Shown piece by piece: positions 47,183 to 56,429 of a DNA stretch of 64,000 bases (the stretch's first letter is position 1; each line of letters opens with the position of its first letter). This stretch comes from Opitutaceae bacterium (lineage in GTDB: Bacteria; Verrucomicrobiota; Verrucomicrobiia; Opitutales; Opitutaceae), in contig JANQRT010000026.1 in assembly GCA_028284385.1 (NCBI GenBank), positions 88,243 through 152,242 of the forward strand, given 5' to 3'. The translations under genes and the position numbers were made by a program. The notes beneath the pieces are model-generated. The model worked only from the letters and a program-made list of their open reading frames with translations, was not told the DNA's origin and searched no databases.

Positions 47183-48250
47183 ATGAGTGACGGAGAACAG
47201 TTGAAGTTCAATCAAGAGCTCGTGGAGAAGCAGGCCGCCGACTGGGTTGGCAAACTGGGACGTGGTTTGTCTGCTGCAGAGGAGGATGAATTGTTCAATT
47301 GGATCGCTCTTGACCCGCGTCATGGAGAATGTCTCGCCGAGCTGAAAGCGGATTGGGATGGGTTTGACGTTCTTAGCGAGTGGCGACCCGTCGATAGCAA
47401 ATTCCCGAATCCTGATTTGCTAAAAGGCGCCCCTTCCCATTTGAGCGTGTGGAAGCGTCTTTCTCCATGGATCGGAGTGGCGGCGGCCGTCGCGCTTGGC
47501 TTTCTCGCCATCTTCTGGTTAAGCAACGATTCGACTAGCGGGAACCGCTACTTAGCCGCTGGCGACGGTGCCAGCTCCTACGAACGACATGTGTTGGAAG
47601 ATGGTTCGACGGTTGAGCTTAACCGAGGAGCCCAAGTCGCCATTTTCTTTGGAGCAGATGAACGCCGTCTTGAATTGATTCGTGGCGAGGCTCACTTTTC
47701 GGTAGCCCACAATCCGAATCGTCCCTTTGTGGTGACCGCGCGAAGCACGGAAGTGACTGCCATCGGAACGGCATTCAGCGTGAAAATCGCATCTCGTTCC
47801 CTGGAAGTGCTGGTTACCGAAGGAAAGGTAAGCTTCGAGGCCTTGGAGCCAGAGATTTCAGCCGATGAGGTAGGACAACCGCTCGATCTAGAAACGCCTA
47901 CTACTGTCAAGGAGCTTGAGGCAGGGCAACGAGCAGTTCAAGAATTGAGCCGAGAGACTTTCGAGCCTAAGGTGTACGAAGTGTCAGTGACAGAGGTAGC
48001 GACGCGGTTAGCGTGGAGAGACGCGATACTGGACTTCAATTCGAGTCCGCTTAGCGAAGTGGTCAGCGCGTTCAATCGTCACAATCACGTTCAGATTGTC
48101 ATAGGCGACGAAGATTTGCTAGATATGAAGGTAACTGTCGCCCTGAAGCCGGATAATCATGAAGGGTTCGTCCGGTTGCTTGAGATGACTGCGGGTATCG
48201 ATGCGGTCAGTCAGGGCAATAGTACGGTAATTCTTCGCAAGAAGAAATAG
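47183..48250 (+). CDS. FecR-family anti-sigma regulator
   Basis: A 355-residue inner-membrane regulator: N-terminal DUF4880 sigma-binding domain (ADWVGKLGRGLSAAEEDELF, FNWIALDPRHGE), one membrane helix at about 95-113 (IGVAAAVALGFLAIFWL), the FecR domain (LEDGSTVELNRGAQVAIFF, GEAHFSVAHNPNRPFVV) and a C-terminal DUF4974-like domain (LDFNSSPLSEVVSAFNRH) that is itself STN-like. It lies between its sigma factor and the STN receptor, as in classical Fec operons. Confidence 0.92.
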   Translation: MSDGEQLKFNQELVEKQAADWVGKLGRGLSAAEEDELFNWIALDPRHGECLAELKADWDGFDVLSEWRPVDSKFPNPDLLKGAPSHLSVWKRLSPWIGVAAAVALGFLAIFWLSNDSTSGNRYLAAGDGASSYERHVLEDGSTVELNRGAQVAIFFGADERRLELIRGEAHFSVAHNPNRPFVVTARSTEVTAIGTAFSVKIASRSLEVLVTEGKVSFEALEPEISADEVGQPLDLETPTTVKELEAGQRAVQELSRETFEPKVYEVSVTEVATRLAWRDAILDFNSSPLSEVVSAFNRHNHVQIVIGDEDLLDMKVTVALKPDNHEGFVRLLEMTAGIDAVSQGNSTVILRKKK

Positions 48251-48386
48251 GGACGTTACTAGGATTATCGTTAAGGCGAAAAGTATTTTCCAGACCGAGT
48301 AATAAATTTCCAAGACAAGGATCGTCTTGAGGGTAGGTGCTCTTATCTCATGCCTGCCCTCGAACCAGAATTTCTACCCCTCACTC

Positions 48387-51101
48387 ATGAATATCGCCGG
48401 CAGTTTGCGGATTGCTTTAGTCGTTTGGTGTATTTCGGCACTGGCGACACGCATCGCTTTTGCCGACGTGGAGGAGGAAAAGGACTTCAATGTGCCTCGC
48501 TCTTTGGCGGTCAGATCTCTCAAACAGCTGGCGATTCAAGGAAGTATCGAAATTTTCTTTACCGATGCCGTCGTGAAAGGCGTCGTCACGAAATCGATTC
48601 GAGGGAGCTATTACCCCAGGACGGCGTTAGATATGCTGCTGGAAGGCACCCCACTCGAGGCCGTCCAGGATAGCGCGAGTGGAGCCTACGCTATTGTACA
48701 CCGAACTAAGAAAGGGGGTGTTGTTCAAAGTAGTTCGGAAAATTGGATACGAAACGAAACAAACTCGAAAACTGAAATGAATTTAAAGAAGAATAACTCT
48801 ACTAAACCTGTAGGCGGCTTTTTAAAAGCCCTGCTAGCGCTTGGCATAACGACAATTCCTAACGCGTCTGCCCAGGACGACGACGATGGCGATATATTCG
48901 TGCTCTCGCCTTTCGAAGTTTCTATGGCCGACGACAATCCCTTAAAAGCAAGTTCGGCTATATCCGCCCATGTCGCGGAGCTTCCCATGATTGAGATCCC
49001 GATCTCTATGAATATCGTCACTTCCGACATGATAGAAAATCTGTCGGTGTATTCGAATGATAGTTACGCGGTGGCTGTTCCCGGAGCATCGAACGTTTCT
49101 GTCGGCGGCGGCGAAAGTCGCGGTATACGAATACGCGGATTCTCCGCTCCGGTGCTGGTCAACGGCTTTCGCAATGGTTCTCGTATGGATCCGTTGTGGC
49201 TTGATCGGATCGAAGTGGCTAAAGGAGCTGCCGCGCTGCTCTACGGTTCTGGAGCTACCGGCGGGGCGATGAATCTCGTCACCAAATCGCCGTCCTTCGA
49301 GCAATCGACCACAGTTTCGCTTGGCGTCGGATCTTTCGACTATCACCGCGTCTGGGTCGATTCAACCGGGCCAATTGGCGGCGAGGATAGCCAGTGGGCG
49401 TATCGATTCATTGGACACGATCGCAATATCGGCAATCAAATAGAATGGTCGCGTGACGAAGATAGATCCTTTTTTGGCGCTATAAAAGGAAACCTTTTTG
49501 ACAGGAAACTGATCGTCGACCTGCAATACGGAAAGTTCGATTCCGATGACAACAAGCAGGAGATTGGAATCCCAGACGATCCTTCCGTAGATCCCCAAGG
49601 CCGTTTCGACGCATTCGTAAACCAGAACCCCGGATTTGCCCTAAACATATCGGATAAATACGGACTTGGAGCTGATCATCCCTCCAGGGGCCCTGGAGCT
49701 TTTTGGGATCAGGAAACCTGGTTCTTTCAAGGCGAAGTCACCTCGACTTTGCACGAGGACTTGACGGTCCGCTTGGGCTACAGCGAGTTCGATACCGAAC
49801 TGCTCACCTACTGGGGAGAACCGGTTCCGACCTTGAACTTGGCTCGCCAGCAATACGATCCTGATGCGGTCGTAGTAGATGCGATCTACAATATAGATGT
49901 GGACGGTCCGCGTGGCAACGCTCAGAAAGCGATGCGCGGAGACCTTTTATGGACACCCGATACAGGTGGAGTGGAGCATAAAATCGTCGCTAGCTTCCGG
50001 CAGCGCAAGACGCCTGCGGGCAAGTTCTTCGCTCGACGTCGCGTTCGCGTTTTCGGTACGCAAGCCGATTTGGATCGAGGATATCTGGAAGTTCCTCCTG
50101 CATTGCGGGAGGCTGCGATCAGCGGAGATCTCGATGAGATCAATGCGATCGGCCAAGCGGGTGGCGAAATCGGTGGCGTCAGGATTAGTAGCGCTGGATT
50201 CCGCGTTATGCGTCCCGTTGCCGAAACCGAATGGCAAGAAGAAATCTCCCTCTCCGACCATGTCTCGTTTCTAGAAGGCAGGGCTCACGTATTGGCGGGC
50301 ATCACTTATATCGATTCGAAGGGAAATTTCGATCCGGATTACGCTCGTCAGCTTTCGACGATATTCGACGTAGGTGGCGGATTGCATGTCTTCGCCAATT
50401 ACAGTACTGACTTTGTGCCCACGACTTTCCAAGGCGAGTCTGACGCAACCTTGCAAACGACTACCCAAGAAGGTTCGGGATACGATTTTGGAATTCGCTT
50501 CGACACGCTCGACGGAAAATTGGGCGGTTCGCTTAGCTACTTCGATATGAACCGGACCAACATACCGCGCCGCCGCAACATTCCTGATAATCCGGATACG
50601 CCTGAAGATGAGCAAAGGAGCTTTTTCGTTATCTCCGGCGAGGAGGAAAGCAGCGGTATCGAGTGGACTATGTTCTACCAGCCAACCGAAAATCTGAGTA
50701 TCAACTTTCAGGGTACGCTTTCGGATCCGAAGGTCGTCAGCAACGAAGAGGATCCTCGTATCGAGGGCCTGCGGATGGAGGATACCGTGGACGATGCGGT
50801 TAGCATCACAACGCGCTATAGCTTCAATGACGGAGCGATGGAAGGCGTCGTATTGGGCGTAAGCGGATATTGGCGTAACGAAGGGATTGACGACAGCCGC
50901 TATGTGCGACGCTTTCGGCAGACCTCTGATATGTATGTCCTAAACGCATTTGTATCCAAGGATATCAAGCTATTCAACGACGTTGATTCAACGGTTCGAT
51001 TGGACGTGCGCAATCTACTCGATGCGGACGATAAGATTGTAAGTCAGGGCACCTACGAACGCGGGCGCTACGTATTTGGCACCCTCGAGATGCGATTCTA
51101 G
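48387..51101 (+). CDS. STN-domain TonB-dependent receptor, siderophore-type barrel
   Basis: About 904 residues. Signal peptide (about 1-26), STN signalling domain (about 32-106, FNVPRSLAVRSLKQLAIQGS), a hinge (87-134), then an internal second signal-like segment at about 131-163 (GFLKALLALGITTIPNASAQ) and the motif FVLSPFEVSM. The plug (IPISMNIVTSDMIENLSV, IRIRGFSAPVLVNGF, DRIEVAKGAAALLYGSGATG) and barrel are of the FhuE/ferrichrome type, ending FGTLEMRF. The frame opens at 48327, but ATG 48387 begins a proper signal peptide. A possible internal start at 48777 would give a receptor without STN. The STN domain should signal to the FecR encoded just upstream. The hinge is nearly identical at DNA level to that of the receptor at 59690. 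Confidence 0.9.
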   Translation: MNIAGSLRIALVVWCISALATRIAFADVEEEKDFNVPRSLAVRSLKQLAIQGSIEIFFTDAVVKGVVTKSIRGSYYPRTALDMLLEGTPLEAVQDSASGAYAIVHRTKKGGVVQSSSENWIRNETNSKTEMNLKKNNSTKPVGGFLKALLALGITTIPNASAQDDDDGDIFVLSPFEVSMADDNPLKASSAISAHVAELPMIEIPISMNIVTSDMIENLSVYSNDSYAVAVPGASNVSVGGGESRGIRIRGFSAPVLVNGFRNGSRMDPLWLDRIEVAKGAAALLYGSGATGGAMNLVTKSPSFEQSTTVSLGVGSFDYHRVWVDSTGPIGGEDSQWAYRFIGHDRNIGNQIEWSRDEDRSFFGAIKGNLFDRKLIVDLQYGKFDSDDNKQEIGIPDDPSVDPQGRFDAFVNQNPGFALNISDKYGLGADHPSRGPGAFWDQETWFFQGEVTSTLHEDLTVRLGYSEFDTELLTYWGEPVPTLNLARQQYDPDAVVVDAIYNIDVDGPRGNAQKAMRGDLLWTPDTGGVEHKIVASFRQRKTPAGKFFARRRVRVFGTQADLDRGYLEVPPALREAAISGDLDEINAIGQAGGEIGGVRISSAGFRVMRPVAETEWQEEISLSDHVSFLEGRAHVLAGITYIDSKGNFDPDYARQLSTIFDVGGGLHVFANYSTDFVPTTFQGESDATLQTTTQEGSGYDFGIRFDTLDGKLGGSLSYFDMNRTNIPRRRNIPDNPDTPEDEQRSFFVISGEEESSGIEWTMFYQPTENLSINFQGTLSDPKVVSNEEDPRIEGLRMEDTVDDAVSITTRYSFNDGAMEGVVLGVSGYWRNEGIDDSRYVRRFRQTSDMYVLNAFVSKDIKLFNDVDSTVRLDVRNLLDADDKIVSQGTYERGRYVFGTLEMRF
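48647..48790 (+). repeat. 144-nt hinge repeat, copy 1 (inside STN receptor gene)
   Basis: Gap-free match to 59947-60090, with 8 mismatches in 144 bases (94% by hand count). It covers the end of the STN domain, the hinge and the first codons of the internal signal-like segment. Sequence on both sides of the repeat is much less alike. Confidence 0.85.
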
Positions 51102-51122
51102 ATTAACTGGATCGCTTAGACG

Positions 51123-51155
51123 CGCCTCGCGGTTTAGAAACCGCGAGGCGTTTAT
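51123..51155 (+). terminator. Rho-independent terminator of the STN receptor operon
   Basis: CGCCTCGCGGTTT (51123-51135) pairs with AAACCGCGAGGCG (51138-51150) over 13 bp and is followed by TTTAT. It lies 22 bases after the receptor stop and separates the triad from the sulfatase gene. Confidence 0.85.
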
Positions 51156-51254
51156 GGACGGATAGGAAATTAATAAAAACGCGACTCCTGATCGTGCTTA
51201 CAATCTGATCCGTTCGCTCAGGATTGGTTTTCGAAGCCCTAGGCGAAGGATGGA

Positions 51255-52733
51255 ATGTCGCGATTGCCTCGATTAAGATCTACAAACGCCAGAAATACAT
51301 TGAAGGATAATAATAACGGAAAGCGACCCAATCTTCTCTTCGTTTTCCCGGATCAAATGCGTGGATCCGCGATGGGCTTCTTGGACGAAGAGAGTGTTCT
51401 GACTCCACGGTTGGACCAGTTCGCTAAAGAAAGTCGTGTGCTGAATCAGGCCGCGTCGAATTTTCCGGTTTGCAGCCCCTACAGAGCGATGTTCATGACC
51501 GGGCAGTATCCCACGAGGAATGGAGTCGTGGGAAACTGCAATAGCCGACGAGGCTCGGACGGTTACGAGTTGAGGAGCGATGCTCGGTGTTGGTCGGATG
51601 TCCTAGCCGACGCCGGCTACAGTCTCGGCTACATTGGCAAGTGGCATCTCGATAATCCGTATCCGCCGTACATAGACTGCTCAAACAACGAAGGGCATCC
51701 TAAATGGAATGAATGGTGCCCGCCAGAGCGGCGTCACGGGTTCGACTACTGGTATTCGTACGGCACCTACGATCAACATACCCGACCGATGTATTGGCGA
51801 AATGACGCCGCGCGTGGTGACTTTCACTACGTTGATCAATGGGGACCGGAACACGAAGCTGATGAGGCGATTCGCTATTTCGAGAACGAAAACAATGCCT
51901 ATCGCGATCCGGATCAACCGTTTGCGCTGGTCGTATCCATGAATCCGCCACACATGCCATATGAATTGGTGCCAAAACAATATGTCGAGCGATATGCTCA
52001 TCTTAGTGACGAAGAATTGGGTATCCCTCCCAACGTCGATCCTGCAGGTACGGTCGGAGGAGATTACTTCCGGCAGAATCAGCGCAATCAGTTAGCCATG
52101 ATTACGGGCGTCGACGAGCAATTCGGTCGCATACTCGACGCGTTGGATAAGAATCGGCTATCGGAAAATACGCTGGTCATTTTCACTTCCGATCACGGAG
52201 ACATGCTGGGGCGGCATTACGATGTGTTTCCGTTTGAAATGAATATCAACAAGCCCAGTCCGTTCGATTCGGCGATGCGTGTGCCGTTTTTGCTGCGTTT
52301 TCCAGGGCGCGTGGCTCCTGGTAGTGATGGTCTCTTGCTTTCCACGCCGGACATTTATCCGACGATGCTGGATTTGCTGGGATTGGATGAGGCCATTTCG
52401 GACTGCGTTCAGGGAAGCAGCCTAGCTCCTGCGCTTCGGGACGAGGACGGCGCTTATCGCCCCGATTATCAATTGTATGCAGAGCCTGGAGACGATCGGC
52501 CAAAGGGGATTCGAGATGAGACGCATACATTCGTCGTATGGATCGATGAAAAAGGAGTGGAACAGCAGTGGCTTTATGACCGAAGCAAGGATCCGTATCA
52601 GATTTTCAATTATATAAAAGAGCAGCCTGGAAAGGCGGCGGAAATGCGGGAAGCGCTAGGGCGCTTGCTTGCTGCATACGATGAGCCCTGGATAGGGTTG
52701 GGACGAACGGCCAACTATGCTGGAAGTGATTAG
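51255..52733 (+). CDS. Sulfatase (S1 family), no signal peptide
   Basis: A 492-residue type I sulfatase. The formylglycine motif is CSPYR (Cys73), in FPVCSPYRAMFMTGQYPTR; an anaerobic- or aerobic-type maturase elsewhere must convert it. Metal residues are in LLFVFPDQMRG and FTSDHGDMLG; IGKWHLDN supplies the Lys/His pair. The start at 51255 has AAGGA close before it. No signal peptide is visible: the N-terminus is basic and polar, so the enzyme is probably cytoplasmic and would act on imported sulfated sugars, which contrasts with the secreted sulfatase at 54710. The symporter gene follows after a REP-like element. Confidence 0.9.
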   Translation: MSRLPRLRSTNARNTLKDNNNGKRPNLLFVFPDQMRGSAMGFLDEESVLTPRLDQFAKESRVLNQAASNFPVCSPYRAMFMTGQYPTRNGVVGNCNSRRGSDGYELRSDARCWSDVLADAGYSLGYIGKWHLDNPYPPYIDCSNNEGHPKWNEWCPPERRHGFDYWYSYGTYDQHTRPMYWRNDAARGDFHYVDQWGPEHEADEAIRYFENENNAYRDPDQPFALVVSMNPPHMPYELVPKQYVERYAHLSDEELGIPPNVDPAGTVGGDYFRQNQRNQLAMITGVDEQFGRILDALDKNRLSENTLVIFTSDHGDMLGRHYDVFPFEMNINKPSPFDSAMRVPFLLRFPGRVAPGSDGLLLSTPDIYPTMLDLLGLDEAISDCVQGSSLAPALRDEDGAYRPDYQLYAEPGDDRPKGIRDETHTFVVWIDEKGVEQQWLYDRSKDPYQIFNYIKEQPGKAAEMREALGRLLAAYDEPWIGLGRTANYAGSD

Positions 52734-52752
52734 CTCTACGGTTGTCATTTAG

Positions 52753-52847
52753 GGTAGGGACGGACCGCCGGGCCGTCCGCGTTTGTCGCAGCTAGACTGG
52801 CAGCCTTGCTTTGGCATAGCCGTGGTTAAAACGGCCCGAACCCTACC
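52753..52847. repeat. REP/BIME-like element
   Basis: Outer arms GGTAGGG (52753-52759) and CCCTACC (52841-52847) carry the GTAG foot. Inside, GGACGG (52758-52763) pairs with CCGTCC, and on the right GGTT/AACC. It fills the gap between the sulfatase and symporter genes and shares its outer arms with the element at 25946-26018. Confidence 0.6.
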
Positions 52848-52861
52848 GGCATTAGAAAATA

Positions 52862-54601
52862 ATGAAAATAGAAGTCATCATACTCGTTGTATACCTAATA
52901 GGCCTGCTGGCAGTTGGGGCGCTCTTTTCCAAATTCAATAAGAACACGAGCGATTACATACGTGGCGGAGCGAAAGCGTCTTGGTGGCTTGGGGGCGCCA
53001 GCATGGTGTTGGCTTCCATTAGCGCCTTTACCTTTACTGGAAACGCCAGCGCGGCCTTCGACGCGGGACCCAGTCTGCTCGTAATCTACGCCGCAAACTG
53101 CTCCGCTTTTCTGGTCTGCGCCTTGTTTCTCGGAGCGCGCTTGCGGCAATCCCGAGCCCACACTGTGGCGGATCTGATAAGGGAGCGTTTTGGCACTGCT
53201 GCTGAGCAGACGACGGTGATATCGGGCGTGCTGCTGGCTCCATTCACGGCCGCAGTGCAGCTCTGGTCCTTATCGCTTTTCGCTTCCGTCATATTAGATC
53301 TGCCATTAACCCCTACGATCCTGGCGATTGGAGGTATCGTCGTTTTCTATAGTACGGCGGGCGGTCGATGGGCCGTGATGGCGACCGACTTCGCCCAAGG
53401 GGTCTTGCTGGTCGGCGTGTCGGCCATCGTTTTCGTTTTAGCGCTGAACAAAGTAGGAGGAGTAGATGGATTTCTGTCCTTCTTTTCGGACCCGAGGTTT
53501 TCCGAAGATTTCTCCTTCGTAAAAGAACCAGGAGCCTTTCCGGATGATAAATTCACCTGGCATTGGATGGTGGTCATTTTTTTCATGCAGCTCTATTTTC
53601 AGCTTGGGATGTGGGGCGCTCATCGCTTTCTGTCGCTAAAGGATGGCAAGGAGGCGAGGAAGGCCTCGTTGCTGGCGCTTACCTTGGTAGGCTTTGGCGT
53701 GATTATATGGTTTCTTCCGCCCATGGTATCCCGTTTCCTCTACGAGTCGGAAGTAATGGCTCTGGATGTGGATAGTCCGTCGAACTACAGCTATGCCTAT
53801 ATCGCGAGGCAGCTTCTCCCCAACGGAATGATGGGCCTAATGGTTGCCGCGATGTTCGCCGCTACCATGAGCAGCATGGATACCGGGCTGAACAACCAGA
53901 CCGGGATGATAGCGAGGAATCTGCTGCCTTGGATCTGCAAGCGATTTGGAAAGACCTTGCCTGTCGACTCGATAGGAATTCGTATCTGCAAAATAATTAC
54001 AGTAATTCTGGGCATCGAGATCGTGGCCTTAGCCTTCGCTCTGTCGGTTCAGGAACGCTTTCCGTTGTTCGACGCCTATTTGATGATCGCGTCTTTAGTC
54101 GGGATTCCGCTGGGGTTTCCGTTATTGGCGGGCCTGTGGATCAAACGAATGCCGCCGTGGTCGTTCTTTCTCATTTTCGCGGGCTGTTTGATTCCGTCGT
54201 TGTACTCGATCTACGACGAAACGGCGAATGGGGTGAAGTGGAGCATCCAGGATCGATCGATGTGGATTTTCATCTATGGAATCGCCGCTTGCATAATATC
54301 GCGTATTCTTTATTTCACGACAGGAGAAAAGTGGCGTGAGCGGACGGAAGCTTTTTTCGCTCAATTGAGAAAGAGGATCGATTTCGAAAAGGAAGTAGGC
54401 GGCGCAAACGATGATCGGCAAGCGTTGATCCTGGGCCGCGTTTGCCTGGCCATGGGCCTCGGAGCGCTTTCGCTGATTGCCATGTCGAATCCGCTTTGGG
54501 GACGACTATGCTTCGTGGCCCTCTCCGCATTTATGGCGAGTGTCGGAGCGCTGTTGATTCGATTGTCGAAAAGGACAAAGGAAAATGCAGATCTGTCTTA
54601 G
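52862..54601 (+). CDS. Sodium:solute symporter family (SSS) transporter
   Basis: A 579-residue inner-membrane symporter with about 13-14 helices. SSS features: an N-terminal YLIGLLAVGALFSKF, then DYIRGGAKASWWLGGASMVL, ISAFTFTGNASAAFDAGPSL and, in helix 8-9, AAMFAATMSSMDTGLNNQTG with the sodium-site Ser residues. Such transporters in sulfatase-rich loci often carry sugar or sulfated sugar. The secreted sulfatase gene follows, its frame opening four bases after this stop, so the two are probably cotranscribed. Confidence 0.9.
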   Translation: MKIEVIILVVYLIGLLAVGALFSKFNKNTSDYIRGGAKASWWLGGASMVLASISAFTFTGNASAAFDAGPSLLVIYAANCSAFLVCALFLGARLRQSRAHTVADLIRERFGTAAEQTTVISGVLLAPFTAAVQLWSLSLFASVILDLPLTPTILAIGGIVVFYSTAGGRWAVMATDFAQGVLLVGVSAIVFVLALNKVGGVDGFLSFFSDPRFSEDFSFVKEPGAFPDDKFTWHWMVVIFFMQLYFQLGMWGAHRFLSLKDGKEARKASLLALTLVGFGVIIWFLPPMVSRFLYESEVMALDVDSPSNYSYAYIARQLLPNGMMGLMVAAMFAATMSSMDTGLNNQTGMIARNLLPWICKRFGKTLPVDSIGIRICKIITVILGIEIVALAFALSVQERFPLFDAYLMIASLVGIPLGFPLLAGLWIKRMPPWSFFLIFAGCLIPSLYSIYDETANGVKWSIQDRSMWIFIYGIAACIISRILYFTTGEKWRERTEAFFAQLRKRIDFEKEVGGANDDRQALILGRVCLAMGLGALSLIAMSNPLWGRLCFVALSAFMASVGALLIRLSKRTKENADLS

Positions 54602-54709
54602 AAAATGTCACATAACTCTAACTACAGGTCCGATTCGGCACTTGCGGTTAGTCGTATTAACATCATGATAGACTTTTTGATAGGTTCTAATAGCTATAAC
54701 GCGAATTCA

Positions 54710-56401
54710 ATGTATTGCCGACCCGTCTTAAACGAATCTATTCTTCGCTCTCTCCTGGTTTGTCTTGCTATCTTTGCTTCAACTGCCTTCGGAGGAGACG
54801 GAGGCCGGCCGAACATCATCTACATTCTTGCGGATGATCTCGGTTATGGAGACGTTCAATGCCTAAACGAGAGCGGCAAAATCCTCACGCCCCATATCGA
54901 CCGGTTGGCGGCCGAGGGCATGATCTTCACCGATGCTCACTCCAATTCTTCGGTATGCACACCCACCCGTTATGGCATCTTGACGGGAAGGTACTGCTGG
55001 CGAACGCGTCTCAAGAAAAGTGTTACCTGGGGCTATGATCCACACCTGATTCCCGCTAGTCGACTTACCGTAGCCGGCTTCTTGACGAAGCAAGGCTATC
55101 GCGCCGCTTGTTTTGGCAAATGGCACCTCGGGATGGACCTGCCAAGCTACGGCGATAACAAGCCCAACGCCGAGAATATCGATTGGAACGATCATATCAA
55201 ACATGGGCCTATCAGCAATGGCTTCGATACCTTCTATGGAATCATCGCCTCGCTTGACATGCCTCCCTACATCTGGGTCGAAAACAACCGTTTCGTGGGC
55301 GCTACTACCGTCCAAAAAAGTTTTTTTGGACCCAATCGTATTGGTCCTGCTGATCCCAATATGGAACCCGAGCATGTCCTCCCCACCATCACCGAAAAAA
55401 CCGTCCAATTTATAGACGCCGTTGGCTCCAGCGATCCGTTCTTCATCTACATGGCGCTCAATTCGCCGCATACGCCAATTGCTCCTAATCCGCCCTTCAA
55501 TGGGAAAAGCCAGATCAACGCCTATGCTGATTTCGTCATGGAGACCGATCATGCCGTGAGTCAAGTGATCGACGCTGTCGAGAGAGCTGGCCTGGTCGAC
55601 AACACGCTGATCATCTTTACAAGCGACAATGGGTGTTCGCCTCAGGCGAATTACGAGGAGCTCGCCACGTTTGGCCACGATCCCAGCTACGTCTACCGCG
55701 GCCATAAAGCGGACATATTCGAAGGAGGCCACCGGATTCCATTTATTGTCCGTTGGCCTGAGCGTGTTGCGGCTGGAAGCCGATCGGACCAAACGATTTG
55801 CCTTACCGACCTCCTGGCCACTTGCGCGGATATCGTTGGGAAGGAACTTCCTTACGACGCAGGAGAAGACAGCGTATCCATTTATTCGATTCTTGCGGGA
55901 GAAGATGACGACTTGCCGGTTCGCGAAGCCATCGTACACCACTCGATCGATGGCCGATTCGCAATTAGGCAAGGGCAATGGAAACTCGTTCTTTGCCCTG
56001 GGTCTGGCGGATGGAGCGCTCCGCGATATAAGAAGGCAGTGGAAATGGGCTTGCCCGCGTATCAGCTTTTCAATCTCGAAACCGACATTGCAGAAACAAC
56101 CAACCTTATTGACGAGCGCCCTGAAGTCGCGGAACGCTTGATTGATCTGATGCGCGACTACATCAAGCGCGGTCGTAGTACCCCTGGTCCCGATCAGCAA
56201 AACGACACCTACGAAGACTGGCCGCAACTCGCGCCATGGTACTACCTGACGCCGGAAACGAAATCAGGTCGGAGCATTGCGATTCGACAAGCCGAGACGG
56301 CGTTCTCTTTTCAATTGGGGACTGACGTTTCGGAGGCCGTTAGCTTCGCCCTCCAGCGCCCCACGGGTGAATCTAAGCGAGCTGCTGATATAGCCTCTTA
56401 A
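54710..56401 (+). CDS. Secreted sulfatase (arylsulfatase A-like, S1 family)
   Basis: About 563 residues. The formylglycine motif is CTPTR (Cys83) in SSVCTPTRYGILTGRYCW. Metal-binding residues are in IIYILADDLGYGD and IIFTSDNGCSP; FGKWHLGMD supplies the Lys/His pair. The frame opens at 54605, right after the symporter stop, but those 35 residues do not look like a signal, whereas the ATG at 54710 starts one (ILRSLLVCLAIFASTAFG). Neither has a strong ribosome site. It should act in the periplasm or outside, removing sulfate from the glycan before uptake by the symporter. A beta-propeller gene follows after 28 bases. Confidence 0.92.
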   Translation: MYCRPVLNESILRSLLVCLAIFASTAFGGDGGRPNIIYILADDLGYGDVQCLNESGKILTPHIDRLAAEGMIFTDAHSNSSVCTPTRYGILTGRYCWRTRLKKSVTWGYDPHLIPASRLTVAGFLTKQGYRAACFGKWHLGMDLPSYGDNKPNAENIDWNDHIKHGPISNGFDTFYGIIASLDMPPYIWVENNRFVGATTVQKSFFGPNRIGPADPNMEPEHVLPTITEKTVQFIDAVGSSDPFFIYMALNSPHTPIAPNPPFNGKSQINAYADFVMETDHAVSQVIDAVERAGLVDNTLIIFTSDNGCSPQANYEELATFGHDPSYVYRGHKADIFEGGHRIPFIVRWPERVAAGSRSDQTICLTDLLATCADIVGKELPYDAGEDSVSIYSILAGEDDDLPVREAIVHHSIDGRFAIRQGQWKLVLCPGSGGWSAPRYKKAVEMGLPAYQLFNLETDIAETTNLIDERPEVAERLIDLMRDYIKRGRSTPGPDQQNDTYEDWPQLAPWYYLTPETKSGRSIAIRQAETAFSFQLGTDVSEAVSFALQRPTGESKRAADIAS

Positions 56402-56429
56402 ACAGGAACTTTGACCTGGACGAATTACT

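Noticed and set aside
54863..56227. 454-codon frame antisense to the secreted sulfatase
   Set aside because: Same reason: it mirrors a clear sulfatase gene with an intact active site and shows no domain.
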